Notes under the pieces: generated by a model
The model's database searches: none
What the model was told of the DNA's origin: nothing
The model's input: only the letters and a program-made list of their open reading frames with translations
Program-made: the position numbers and the translations under genes
Origin: Methanococcoides orientis
GTDB lineage: Archaea > Halobacteriota > Methanosarcinia > Methanosarcinales > Methanosarcinaceae
Length of the DNA: 64,000 bases
Assembly: GCF_021184045.1 (NCBI RefSeq)
Contig: NZ_CP073710.1
Location: forward strand, 1,560,685-1,624,684
Direction of reading: 5' to 3'
Part shown: positions 9,948-18,180 of the stretch, in pieces
Layout: every line of letters starts with the position of its first letter
Position numbering within the stretch: the stretch's first letter is position 1

Positions 9948-10248
9948 TGTTTCTTTCCAGGATCTCAGATATTGATGTTATAGCAGTAATAATTGAAATA
10001 ATGTAGTTCAACTTCCAGAAGTGTAGAACTGCATCGAATAATGCAACTTTGTTACATCACAGAGAGATTGTTTTTGCTATTATATATATTATAACCCATA
10101 GAAAAGAGATAGATGCTACTTATTGTGATTTTGATGAAATGTCATTAAAGTATAAGATGCATTCAGAATAGATCACAGGAAATATTAGGAAAAATGAAAT
10201 GAAAAAATACCACGGAAACTGATTAAAGAAAAGTAAATAAGTGGAAGA
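9948..10248. other. Intergenic region upstream of the hybrid kinase
   Basis: About 300 bp of AT-rich sequence without a credible coding frame. It contains a run TATTATATATATTATAA around 10078-10094 that would serve as a TATA box for the kinase gene on the minus strand. The right end holds a short GTGGA/TCCAC hairpin at 10241-10259 overlapping the stop of the next minus-strand gene. I see nothing else. Confidence 0.4.
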
Positions 10249-10602
10249 TTATTGTCCACCTATAATATTATCCAATACTGCATCAATATTATACAGCTTT
10301 TCTTTTACGATCTGATACAATTCCACAAAATTATCTCCACTCTTATCGGACCTGTAATCCTTTGAGCTGTATGAGATATATGGCCCAGGATCATTTGGCA
10401 TGTACTTGATAGCATCAATGACATTTTTTACTTCATTGTGCTTTACATAGTAAATAAGATAATAGTCACCTAATTCCTTTTGTATTGACCACACATACTT
10501 TTGGTTATACATAAAGAACAAAGACTCTTGCAATGCTTTTACATCAGTGATCAATTCCTCAGAATTAACCATGGCATCTACAGCTTTCAGTATTTTACTC
10601 AT
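10249..10602 (-). CDS. Hypothetical protein, 117 residues
   Basis: I start the gene at the ATG at 10602 rather than 10626 because GTGGTG, a fair ribosome site, lies just upstream. The product is soluble, with no signal peptide or membrane helix, and contains aromatic-rich stretches (YYLIYYVKHNEV and YISYSSKDYRSD). It probably forms an alpha/beta fold. I do not recognise the family. It stands alone on the minus strand, about 300 bp from the kinase gene and divergent from the ferritin-like gene. Confidence 0.55.
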   Translation of the reverse strand: MSKILKAVDAMVNSEELITDVKALQESLFFMYNQKYVWSIQKELGDYYLIYYVKHNEVKNVIDAIKYMPNDPGPYISYSSKDYRSDKSGDNFVELYQIVKEKLYNIDAVLDNIIGGQ

Positions 10603-10850
10603 TTCGCACACCACGCACAAAAACAAAATATTTAACCAACAAACTTGTGCCTACTAATTGAATAAGTATTCTTTGGTCTACTTTAAGCTTTAATTAAAGA
10701 AATCATTACAACTGAGAAATAAATTAAAGGATTTGTTTGAAATAGAAGATCTCGAAGCATTATAGCTATCATCCAATGAATTTTCCCCGTAGGATTATAT
10801 ATAATATAAAAAAAGATATTCACGAAATCAGCTATTTTGGAGAGATCCGG

Positions 10851-11333
10851 TTGGAAAAAATCAATCAAAAAGAAATTTTAGTCCTGCAGCTTCAAAGAAT
10901 GTACTGGATTGAAACTGAAATGGAGCAGCTTGCAGCATGGGAAGCAAGGATCGAACTTGAAGGACAACATCTGGAAGCACTGGAAACCCTGTCCCATGAT
11001 TCAGACAAGCACGCATTGATCCTTGAAAAATGGCTCAAAATGGCAAATACTGAACTCCCAGGAAGTGCACCCAGAGGAATTCCCCACAGGATTTTTGACT
11101 TTAACCGGACAAATGTTTACGAGATGTTCAGTGAGATAAGAAAATATGAAGTGCTCGCAAGGGACACGTATCACGCCATAACTAAGGCGGAAACTAATGT
11201 TCTGGAAGATGTTTTCCCTGATGAAGAGAACAGGACAGAATTCATAAAAGATATGAAGCACCTTGTCGCAGAAGAAGAAAGACACAAAAAGATATGCGAT
11301 GATAAGATCGGCGGATTTACCAGAGTGCTCTGA
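10851..11333 (+). CDS. Ferritin/rubrerythrin-like four-helix protein
   Basis: I prefer a TTG start at 10851 (160 residues) after the GGAGAG site at 10839-10844. The longer ATG at 10776 would translate a TATA-rich stretch that looks like promoter. The product is almost wholly helical, with Glu and His residues spaced as in ferritin-like proteins (ETEMEQLAAWEAR, EARIELEGQH, EIRKYEVLARDTYH, VAEEERHKK). The pattern suggests a di-iron or degenerate ferritin-like four-helix bundle of the rubrerythrin superfamily, perhaps for oxidative stress. No rubredoxin domain is present. The exact reaction is not known. Confidence 0.6.
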   Translation: MEKINQKEILVLQLQRMYWIETEMEQLAAWEARIELEGQHLEALETLSHDSDKHALILEKWLKMANTELPGSAPRGIPHRIFDFNRTNVYEMFSEIRKYEVLARDTYHAITKAETNVLEDVFPDEENRTEFIKDMKHLVAEEERHKKICDDKIGGFTRVL

Positions 11334-11617
11334 ATTATATATCGTTTTGCTGAGAAATATTGTTGGGTCCCTCAAGACCCGCAAATCTTTTTTACAATTT
11401 TACTGACAGGATCTCACGACATGCTTTGTGAAGATCAAACCAGAAGTTACCGTACTTGGGTATCCTTAAGGTTGTACTCCCCGGCACCTTTTACTATCAT
11501 AGTGATCAAATACATTGCACATATTTATAATGTGTAAGTCCAGTATAGGTTTACGTTAAGATACATTTATGAATACGATGTCGAATATATTTTATGTGAA
11601 GATAAGGGGTTATCAAT

Positions 11618-12502
11618 TTGAAATGGAAACATGACAGGGGACTTGAGGGCAGGATGCTGTTGACACTATTCCTTCTGGCAGCAGTGTACCTATTATTTCT
11701 GGCGTTCCTGTTCTATTCGGGTGCTCCCCAGATGTTTATGCTGTTGTTTATAGGCGTATTCATGGGAGCACAATATTACTACTCGGACCGTCTGGTACTC
11801 TGGACAATGCATGCAACCATCGTTTCTGAATATGAGGAGCCTGAACTTCACCAAACCATCACCAGGTTATGTGCCATCGCGGACCTGCCAATACCCAGGA
11901 TCGCAGTGGTGAACACATCGATCCCGAATGCCTTTGCAACTGGCAGGGGTCCAAAGAATGCAGTGGTTGCTGTGACCACGGGTTTGATGGACCAGTTAAA
12001 TCAGGGAGAGCTGGAAGCTGTGCTTGCACATGAGCTGAGCCATGTGAAGAACAGAGATATGGCGATACTGACCATAGCCAGCTTCATATCGACCCTTGCG
12101 TTCTACATCGTCAGGTACAGTTTCTACTTCGGCGGTATGGGAGGCATGGGCGGCAGACGAAAGGAATCCGGTGGCATTATTGCGATCTGGATCGTTTCAT
12201 TGCTTGTATGGGTCATAAGTTTCCTGCTGATACGCGCTCTTTCAAGATACAGGGAATTTGCGGCGGACAGGGGTTCAGCGGTCATCACAGGCCAGCCCTC
12301 CAACCTGGCATCGGCACTTACGAAGATTAGCGGCATCATGCCCCGCATCCCCCAGGATGACCTGAGATCAGTGGAGGGCATGAATGCGTTTTTCATAATC
12401 CCTGCGGTCTCAGGTTCTTTCATGAACCTGCTCTCGACCCACCCATCCACAGAGAAAAGACTCGCAGCACTTGAAAAATTACAACAGGAGCTTGAGTTCT
12501 GA
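11618..12502 (+). CDS. htpX: HtpX-type membrane zinc metalloprotease (M48)
   Basis: This 294-residue protein begins at a TTG after an AAGGGG site. Two N-terminal membrane helices (about 12-35 and 38-55) are followed by the zinc site HELSH (His138, Glu139, His142), two more hydrophobic segments and the third zinc ligand Glu213 in YREFAAD. HtpX degrades damaged membrane proteins under envelope stress. The gene overlaps the next one, pspAB, by one base. It faces convergently toward pspA-pspAA, so the four genes form a membrane-stress neighbourhood. Confidence 0.93.
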   Translation: MKWKHDRGLEGRMLLTLFLLAAVYLLFLAFLFYSGAPQMFMLLFIGVFMGAQYYYSDRLVLWTMHATIVSEYEEPELHQTITRLCAIADLPIPRIAVVNTSIPNAFATGRGPKNAVVAVTTGLMDQLNQGELEAVLAHELSHVKNRDMAILTIASFISTLAFYIVRYSFYFGGMGGMGGRRKESGGIIAIWIVSLLVWVISFLLIRALSRYREFAADRGSAVITGQPSNLASALTKISGIMPRIPQDDLRSVEGMNAFFIIPAVSGSFMNLLSTHPSTEKRLAALEKLQQELEF

Positions 12503-13074
12503 TGGGACTTAAAGGCATGTTCGATTCCCTGCTCGGAAGGAGCAAGTTGCCGCCATCAAATACGGAACGGCTGTTCGCGATCTCAACTGCAGTGGTCACC
12601 ATGGAGGTGAACCTGAACCTGCACTCGTCCGGTCAGGCAGGCATCTGTTTTAAGTCCATGTCCCTTTCCCAGTATGAGAATACCAGAAAGGAAATAGAGG
12701 AACTGTTAAGTTACAGCACACAGGAAACAGGGACAAATTTTCGCATCGAGAAGGATAAGTACAACTTCCTCTGGGCGATCCTGGACGATAACGACTTCGA
12801 GGACCTTGTCACGAACATACATATGATCAGCCAGACCCTGATCGAGCAGGGTTTCTCAGAGCAGATCCTGTGCGCAGTGTACCGTTTTGAAAGCGAAGGG
12901 CCGGTCTACTGGATCTATAATTTCAAGCAGGGCAGCTACTATCCTTTCGTACCCCGGAGTAAGCAGGAAAGGGATAATTCCATGGAGCTCAGGCTCAAGG
13001 CCCTTATTGAGAACGAACTTCCGGTCGAAAAAAATGTGGAGAAATGGTATCCTCTCTGGGGAATGCCATTCTAA
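12502..13074 (+). CDS. pspAB: PspA-associated protein PspAB
   Basis: The 190-residue protein matches the PspAB family: N-terminal GLKGMFDSLLGRSKL, a central alpha/beta region, and the ending VEKWYPLWGMPF. PspAB is encoded with htpX and the PspA system in archaea and actinobacteria. Its biochemical activity is not established. The ATG overlaps the htpX stop codon (TGATG), so translation is probably coupled. Assignment rests on recognition of the sequence pattern and on its neighbours. Confidence 0.8.
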   Translation: MGLKGMFDSLLGRSKLPPSNTERLFAISTAVVTMEVNLNLHSSGQAGICFKSMSLSQYENTRKEIEELLSYSTQETGTNFRIEKDKYNFLWAILDDNDFEDLVTNIHMISQTLIEQGFSEQILCAVYRFESEGPVYWIYNFKQGSYYPFVPRSKQERDNSMELRLKALIENELPVEKNVEKWYPLWGMPF

Positions 13075-13092
13075 AAAGTAAAGATGAAGATT

Positions 13093-13371
13093 TCAGTCTT
13101 CGAGAAGACCGCTACCGGTAAAGATCTCCTTTGCTTCCTGTAAGCTCAGGTCTTCAGGCGGGACGATGATGTTGGATTCCACAATGCTTGCATCATCAAG
13201 CTGTTTTCCGTTCGATTTGATCACGTTGATGAGCCTTGAAAGCTCAGTCCTGTAATCTGCTTCGTTTTCCTTGGCTACAAGGTCCACTATCCTGTTATCA
13301 ATGATGTTGAGCTCGTCGAACAGACTTCCAGGGACCTCAAACTGCCCTTCACCCATTATCCTGATTATCAT
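13093..13371 (-). CDS. pspAA: PspA-associated protein PspAA
   Basis: The 92-residue protein matches the PspAA family in length and start (MIIRIMGEGQFEVP, then LNIIDNRIVDLV). PspAA is a small soluble partner of PspA in archaeal and actinobacterial phage-shock systems and is thought to modulate its assembly. Its ATG overlaps the end of pspA by four bases (ATGA) and uses a GGAGG site inside the pspA 3' end. A weak GAAGA/TCTTC hairpin lies at its stop codon. The partnership is family knowledge; the details here are inference. Confidence 0.85.
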   Translation of the reverse strand: MIIRIMGEGQFEVPGSLFDELNIIDNRIVDLVAKENEADYRTELSRLINVIKSNGKQLDDASIVESNIIVPPEDLSLQEAKEIFTGSGLLED

Positions 13372-14066
13372 TTACCTTCCTCCATCCTGAGTTTTGCCAG
13401 CTCCGTCTCTACATTCGATTCCGCACTGATCTTTGCAAGTTCCCTGTCAATATCATCGCCACTGCTTGTGACATCATCAAGAGTGCCTGTCTCGATGAGC
13501 TCATCAAGGGCAGAGGCCCTTGCCTTCATGTCCTGTGTCTTGTTCTCAGCTCTCTCAACGGCAAGACCAACATCCGCCATCTCCTCACTGATCCCTGATA
13601 CGGATTCATTGATCTTCACCTGGGATTCAGCAGCCGTATACTGTGCCTTGATGGTCTCCTTCTTCGTCCTGAATATCTCCACCTTGGTAGATAGACGCTT
13701 CTCAGCAGCCACCAGTTTGTCCTGCTCCTTTTCAAGGTCAGCTATCTGCTGGTCAAGCCCCTGCACCTGAAGTTCCAGTGCACCCTTGCGCTCAAGTGCA
13801 AGCCTTGCAAGGTCTTCCCTGTCACTCTTAATGGCATCCCTTGCCTGCCCGGAAAGCTTGTCAATGCTCTGCATCAACTTTGAGCGCTGTAACTGCAATC
13901 TCTTCTTGGACGTCGCTACCTCAGCCACCCCTCTTTTCACACCCTGTAACATTTCCAGTTGTTTCTCATAGGAATAGTCAAGTGTCTCTCTGGGGTCCTC
14001 CATGCGATTGACGATCTTGTTCATCTTCGCTTTGAGGACGGTTTCCATTCTGTTAAATAGACTCAT
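13368..14066 (-). CDS. pspA: Phage-shock protein A / IM30 (ESCRT-III-like membrane stabiliser)
   Basis: This 232-residue protein is nearly all coiled coil, with the PspA/IM30 start MSLFNRMETVLKAKMNKIV and the motif EDPRETLDYSYEKQ. PspA polymerises on damaged or stressed membranes and limits proton leak. The length is typical. A strong GGAGGGAG site precedes the ATG. The gene is in an operon with pspAA and converges with htpX-pspAB. There is no PspF-type regulator nearby, as expected for an archaeon. Confidence 0.93.
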   Translation of the reverse strand: MSLFNRMETVLKAKMNKIVNRMEDPRETLDYSYEKQLEMLQGVKRGVAEVATSKKRLQLQRSKLMQSIDKLSGQARDAIKSDREDLARLALERKGALELQVQGLDQQIADLEKEQDKLVAAEKRLSTKVEIFRTKKETIKAQYTAAESQVKINESVSGISEEMADVGLAVERAENKTQDMKARASALDELIETGTLDDVTSSGDDIDRELAKISAESNVETELAKLRMEEGK

Positions 14067-14220
14067 TTACTCCCTCCCGTTATTATGTGCATGTTAGTCA
14101 TTGGGACTAACTATCATATGTTATTTAGGCGATTTACTATTTCTAATTTTAGTTCCAGTGGGGGGTTGGGGTGATTGGTGAGAAGGTGGTTGAGGTTTTT
14201 TATGGAGGAAGAAGAAGGGA

Positions 14221-14370
14221 TTGAAGACTTTAGAGTTTGAGAAGGTAGTCGTTGAAGTTGTTCAAGAAGTTGATAGACTAAACAAGGAATTCAAGGAACT
14301 TGAAGTTAACAAGCGTGCTTCTGTTCTGTCTACTCATAACACTATGAGGTATAGTTGGGTTGTTGGTTGA
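14221..14370 (+). CDS. Possible small protein, 49 residues (TTG start)
   Basis: This short frame opens with TTG directly after a purine-rich GGAGG site (about 14204-14220). It encodes a helical, charged peptide (KTLEFEKVVVEVVQEVDRLN) ending RYSWVVG. The amphipathic heptad-like pattern looks coding. The TTG start, short length and position at the edge of an accessory region leave open that it is a remnant of a longer gene. No function is assigned. Confidence 0.35.
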   Translation: MKTLEFEKVVVEVVQEVDRLNKEFKELEVNKRASVLSTHNTMRYSWVVG

Positions 14371-14393
14371 GCGATAGCTATGGAAGTGAAACC

Positions 14394-14576
14394 ATGAATG
14401 ATCTAGCACCATTTGAAACAGAATTTGTACGGACTGTGGAATATCTGCCTATAAAAAGTGATCTACTCATAGTCATTTGTGGATCTATGCTTTTGATAGG
14501 AATGGCTCTAGGTTATGGAATTTGTGTTGCCAGACTCAAAAGAGGGTTGCCTGTTTTTAAATTTGGAGTGGATTAA
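14394..14576 (+). CDS. Small single-helix membrane protein, 60 residues
   Basis: I chose the ATG at 14394, which follows GGAAGTGAAACC. The peptide starts MNDLAPFETEF and has one hydrophobic segment (LLIVICGSMLLIGMALGYG) and a basic C-terminal tail, which predicts a single-pass membrane protein. Its stop codon overlaps the ASCH gene start (TTAAATGA), separated by zero to one base. This suggests an operon with the ASCH protein. The function is unknown. Confidence 0.5.
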   Translation: MNDLAPFETEFVRTVEYLPIKSDLLIVICGSMLLIGMALGYGICVARLKRGLPVFKFGVD

Positions 14577-14975
14577 ATGAAAGTATTAGCAATTCGTCAA
14601 CCTTGGGCATCCCTAATTGCAGAAGGATATAAAACGATTGAAGTTCGCACTCAAAATACTAGAATTCGAGAAGAGATTCTGATTTATGCTAGTCGGACCA
14701 ATCCAAAGGAATGTGATTTAGAAACTGCAAAGAAGTACATCTCTTGTGTTTCTTTACCAAAAGGAGTACTTTTAGCAACCGCCAGATTAGCTGATTCAAT
14801 TATCCTAAAAGACGAAGATTTTCAGAACTATTTTGAAAAACACAAACTTTCAAATCAAACTAACAAGTTTGGCCATTATGGATGGATCCTTGAAGATGTA
14901 AAGAAAATAGAACCACTCCCTTTTAAAATGCCTCGAGGAGCAGTTATTTGGTCGAAAATCGAGACGGGGAATTGA
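14577..14975 (+). CDS. Stand-alone ASCH-domain protein
   Basis: The 132-residue protein is a complete ASCH domain. The RQPWASLIAEGYKTIEVR signature opens the chain, followed by the strand GVLLATARLADS and the final FGHYGWILEDVKKIEP...PRGAVIW. ASCH is a PUA-like fold that binds RNA or modified nucleosides; one well-known member, YqfB, hydrolyses N4-acetylcytidine. Here the gene converges on the 565-residue ASCH-GNAT-endonuclease gene with only three bases between stop codons. An antidote, reader or nucleoside-processing role in that locus is inference. Confidence 0.85.
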   Translation: MKVLAIRQPWASLIAEGYKTIEVRTQNTRIREEILIYASRTNPKECDLETAKKYISCVSLPKGVLLATARLADSIILKDEDFQNYFEKHKLSNQTNKFGHYGWILEDVKKIEPLPFKMPRGAVIWSKIETGN

Positions 14976-14978
14976 TAA

Positions 14979-16676
14979 TTATATCAATTTATCTAAAGTC
15001 TCTTTATCAATATAAGCACCACTCAATAGTTTTGCAGGGATTCTTTGAATAATGTCTTTATGCCCAATAGGTTTTATTTCCGTGAAGCTTTTGATTTCAA
15101 TTGCCAAAATTTCCCTCTTTGAATTTGCAAATCTAAAGAAGTCTTTTTCATCGAATACACTTCTTTTTCCATAAGATTCCCATTGAATTTCTGGCTTATC
15201 AATTGAAGTCGATTTTATGATACCATAGGCTGAAATCTCTTTTCTGGGACTTTCCACATAGAAAACAATGGAATCCCCTTGTTTGAGAGATTTTCCAAAT
15301 GGCGCACCTTTAAAGTATACAAAATTTTTCAATCCTTGAAGAACAATCTTTTGGTAAAATTCAGGTTTAATTGGAAGCAAAATGCCTCTGATATCTTTTT
15401 TAGTTACTTCTGGAGGTTTATGTCCGGATATCTCCGTAATACCTTTTTCATCAATTAGTATTACACCTTTACTTTTTGCAAAATCGGTTGCTCGGGATTT
15501 GAATTTTCTACCAATAAAAATTGGAACATGATAGCCACCATCTATTGTTTTTTGATAAAGCATCGAAACTGGATCTTGATCAACTAGAGTATCCTTTACT
15601 TCAATCAGACCTTTGATTTCGAATTTTGAATTTATTTTCTTTTTTATGCTGAAGTCAAGTGCTCTTTTGTCAATAATCGGGTGATTTTCTTCAATTTCAA
15701 ATCCAAAGTGATTTTCAATTAACCATTCCGTTATTGCTTCCCAGTCATAAGGATCACCTACATATTGAGGCTTTAATGTTTTTGAAAAAAGATAGGATTC
15801 GTTTCCATTACCATATAAATCCTCTTTGCCATATATTTTGTAACCGCTCGAAATTAAAAAATGAACAATATCATTATCTTGACAAAATGTATCTACTACT
15901 ATCTTTTTAAAATTCATTTTTAAGCATTGTTTTTCAGCAATCTCATAAATTTGAGGACCACGTCCAGCTCCTTGAAAATCAGGGTCAACAAATAAACTTT
16001 TTAATTCTACATTCCCACTAACAGTTGGTTTTAATATGATTGTAGAAATTAGTTTCCCATATGCCCATTCTCCAAAAGCAATTCTGCTTCCTTCTTTGAT
16101 ACCATCCTTTGCTTTTTGGAGCCATGATTCAAAATTCGGATATTTTTTGCTCAGGTGAGGTAATAGTAATCGATCCAATTCATCAATTTCAGATTCTGAT
16201 AAAAGTCTAGATATTTGCTTATCACTCGATAAAGATGCTGTATGATAGTCACTAATTTTTGGACTGATTGAATCGTTCTGTATTTTAGATGTTTCTTCAT
16301 CGTTTAAATAACGATAATTTTGAGGAGCTACAAATTTTTCAAAGATTTCCTTTGGATCAATTTGATTTTCAAAAACCTCTAAATCTTTTATCTTAAAAGC
16401 ACATCCCATTTCTTTTTGTTTATAATATTCAAAAAAGTCTTTTTTTTCAATCGAACCAAATTCGTTAAATCTATCCCATAGGTTTGAAGGGGTGTCTTCA
16501 AATACTTTTTCTATTCGAAAACTCCCAACAATTTTCTTAACTGGGCTGCTTGAATAAATAAATATTTTATTAACATTCTTTTTAGGATTTATTTTTGATT
16601 TCCTAAACTCATATTTTTTTTCCCCCACAAGTATTTTATTTGCAAACTTCGGTTTAATTGATAGTAAAACGTTCAT
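14979..16676 (-). CDS. ASCH-GNAT-(Mrr-like endonuclease)-ASCH multidomain protein
   Basis: The 565-residue protein has four parts. Residues 1-130 are an ASCH domain (KPKFANKILVGEKKYEFRK). Residues ~155-300 are a GNAT acetyltransferase with the acetyl-CoA loop VDPDFQGAGRG at 231-240. Residues ~310-415 look like a PD-(D/E)XK/Mrr nuclease: Asp341, then LIEVKD with Glu359 and Lys361, then ATDFAKSKGVILIDEKGI. Residues ~430-565 are a second ASCH/EVE-like domain. The ATG lies inside the end of the PIN-GNAT-ASCH gene (23-bp overlap), so the two are probably translated together. Base composition is AT-richer than in the core genes. I infer a nucleic-acid conflict protein; no such system is known to me. 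Confidence 0.7.
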   Translation of the reverse strand: MNVLLSIKPKFANKILVGEKKYEFRKSKINPKKNVNKIFIYSSSPVKKIVGSFRIEKVFEDTPSNLWDRFNEFGSIEKKDFFEYYKQKEMGCAFKIKDLEVFENQIDPKEIFEKFVAPQNYRYLNDEETSKIQNDSISPKISDYHTASLSSDKQISRLLSESEIDELDRLLLPHLSKKYPNFESWLQKAKDGIKEGSRIAFGEWAYGKLISTIILKPTVSGNVELKSLFVDPDFQGAGRGPQIYEIAEKQCLKMNFKKIVVDTFCQDNDIVHFLISSGYKIYGKEDLYGNGNESYLFSKTLKPQYVGDPYDWEAITEWLIENHFGFEIEENHPIIDKRALDFSIKKKINSKFEIKGLIEVKDTLVDQDPVSMLYQKTIDGGYHVPIFIGRKFKSRATDFAKSKGVILIDEKGITEISGHKPPEVTKKDIRGILLPIKPEFYQKIVLQGLKNFVYFKGAPFGKSLKQGDSIVFYVESPRKEISAYGIIKSTSIDKPEIQWESYGKRSVFDEKDFFRFANSKREILAIEIKSFTEIKPIGHKDIIQRIPAKLLSGAYIDKETLDKLI

Positions 16677-18180
16677 TTATAGCACCCTTATTTTTTACCG
16701 TTAAATACTGTTCATGGGAAATACTCATGATTGTTTGTGGTGCTGCTCTTAGTACCTTTTCATTTATTAAATCATCTAAATCCAAAGGATTTGCTAAATG
16801 GCAATGCCAAGTGAATATAATCACAGTTAGCGGTTTATGTAACATTGTTCTTATATCTTCAATCAAGTACACAGTTCTCTTACCAACAATGCGAATAATT
16901 TCTTCTTCATCTGTTAACCGGGAATAAATTTCTTTAACAACTCCAATGGAAGTTATTTTTTGCTCATCCTGAGATCGATAAAACAATACTAAATCTCCCG
17001 GTGAAATCATCGTTATCCGAGAATGGGATAAATACGCTTTTTTTATAGTATTTCCTTCTACAATAAAGTCACCACAATACTCAAATAAAGTCGGTTGACG
17101 AGATTGAGTTATTTCACTTTTATAGTCTGTGAACAATTTTTTATGCCATACTGGTTGAATCGGCACAACAAATTTAGTCACATTTTCTCCATCATAGAAT
17201 GTTGGATATAATTTTTTAGAGATTTCAATTGGACTTAATAAACTTGCTTCATTTGAGGTTGAAACCAAGTTTTTCATAAAAATTATTTCACCCGTTTTGT
17301 TCATATAACCTTTATCTTCAAACCCATATTCCTTAATCAATTCAATTAAATAATCATAATCAACTTCTTTTTTGATGTAGGTTAGGTACATTTGATCAAT
17401 TTCATTTTCAATACAAAAATTAGTAGCCAGTTTGAGGAATAGTTCTCCAATTTTATTTCCAACATAAGATACTTTAAAAGTGCATAATTTTAATCGTCTT
17501 GCTTTTGAAAATATTGGAGTTGAATCTAGAGGTTCATCTTCATCTTTATAAACTAACAATGCCCCTATTGAACCATCTGGTTTGTGATGAACAAAACATT
17601 TCCTTCCTTCTTCACATTTTTGTTTAAACCACTTATTGAACTCAGTTTCTCCATAATCATTTTTCAGAGAGTCGAAAAAAGAATCATTGATGTCTAAAGA
17701 GTGTAAGAAGTCATCTTTTAATGCTGGAAGATAACTGATTATCTTTTCCTTTTCATCAAATATATCAAGTGCTTCATCAATTGACAATATTTGATCTTTA
17801 ATTCCCAAAGCAATTGCTTTTCGATGAATGCCTTTGTCTTCTGTAACCAAAAAGGAAACTGCATTGCGATAAACCGAATAAAGAATAGCATTGTCTATTT
17901 CATCATTAATCTTCGATGAAGGTCCAACAATATTCAAAAATGTAGAGTCTTTTTTGTAATTTGGAGGAGATTCGAGTTTTAGGTATGTTCCAAGTTTTGA
18001 AATTGAAACATCACGTCGAGACTCATCCTTATCCCTTTTTAAGTCAACGGCCGATTCCGGATGAACCAGTATTTTTGCATCCTTTTTTTTCAAAGCTACA
18101 ATTAATTGTTGTAAATTGTCAGAGACAACAGCATAATCTTCTCTATAAACGACTATATTTGTATCAATTAATATCCGCAT
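16654..18180 (-). CDS. PIN nuclease-GNAT-ASCH fusion protein
   Basis: The 508-residue protein opens with a PIN domain (~1-145). Its acidic residues are in place: Asp6 in LIDTNIV, Glu42 in HPESAVDL, Asp93/Asp96 in INDEIDNAIL and Asp115 in VTEDKG. PIN domains are metal-dependent RNases, common as toxins. A GNAT-like region (~155-305) follows with a degenerate acetyl-CoA loop (YVGNKIGELFLK) and then a C-terminal ASCH/EVE-like domain (~335-500, FVVPIQPVWHKKLF ... ISPGDLVLFYRS). It is the first gene of a two-gene minus-strand operon and overlaps the next by 23 bp. Target RNA and regulation are unknown. Confidence 0.75.
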   Translation of the reverse strand: MRILIDTNIVVYREDYAVVSDNLQQLIVALKKKDAKILVHPESAVDLKRDKDESRRDVSISKLGTYLKLESPPNYKKDSTFLNIVGPSSKINDEIDNAILYSVYRNAVSFLVTEDKGIHRKAIALGIKDQILSIDEALDIFDEKEKIISYLPALKDDFLHSLDINDSFFDSLKNDYGETEFNKWFKQKCEEGRKCFVHHKPDGSIGALLVYKDEDEPLDSTPIFSKARRLKLCTFKVSYVGNKIGELFLKLATNFCIENEIDQMYLTYIKKEVDYDYLIELIKEYGFEDKGYMNKTGEIIFMKNLVSTSNEASLLSPIEISKKLYPTFYDGENVTKFVVPIQPVWHKKLFTDYKSEITQSRQPTLFEYCGDFIVEGNTIKKAYLSHSRITMISPGDLVLFYRSQDEQKITSIGVVKEIYSRLTDEEEIIRIVGKRTVYLIEDIRTMLHKPLTVIIFTWHCHLANPLDLDDLINEKVLRAAPQTIMSISHEQYLTVKNKGAINERFTIN

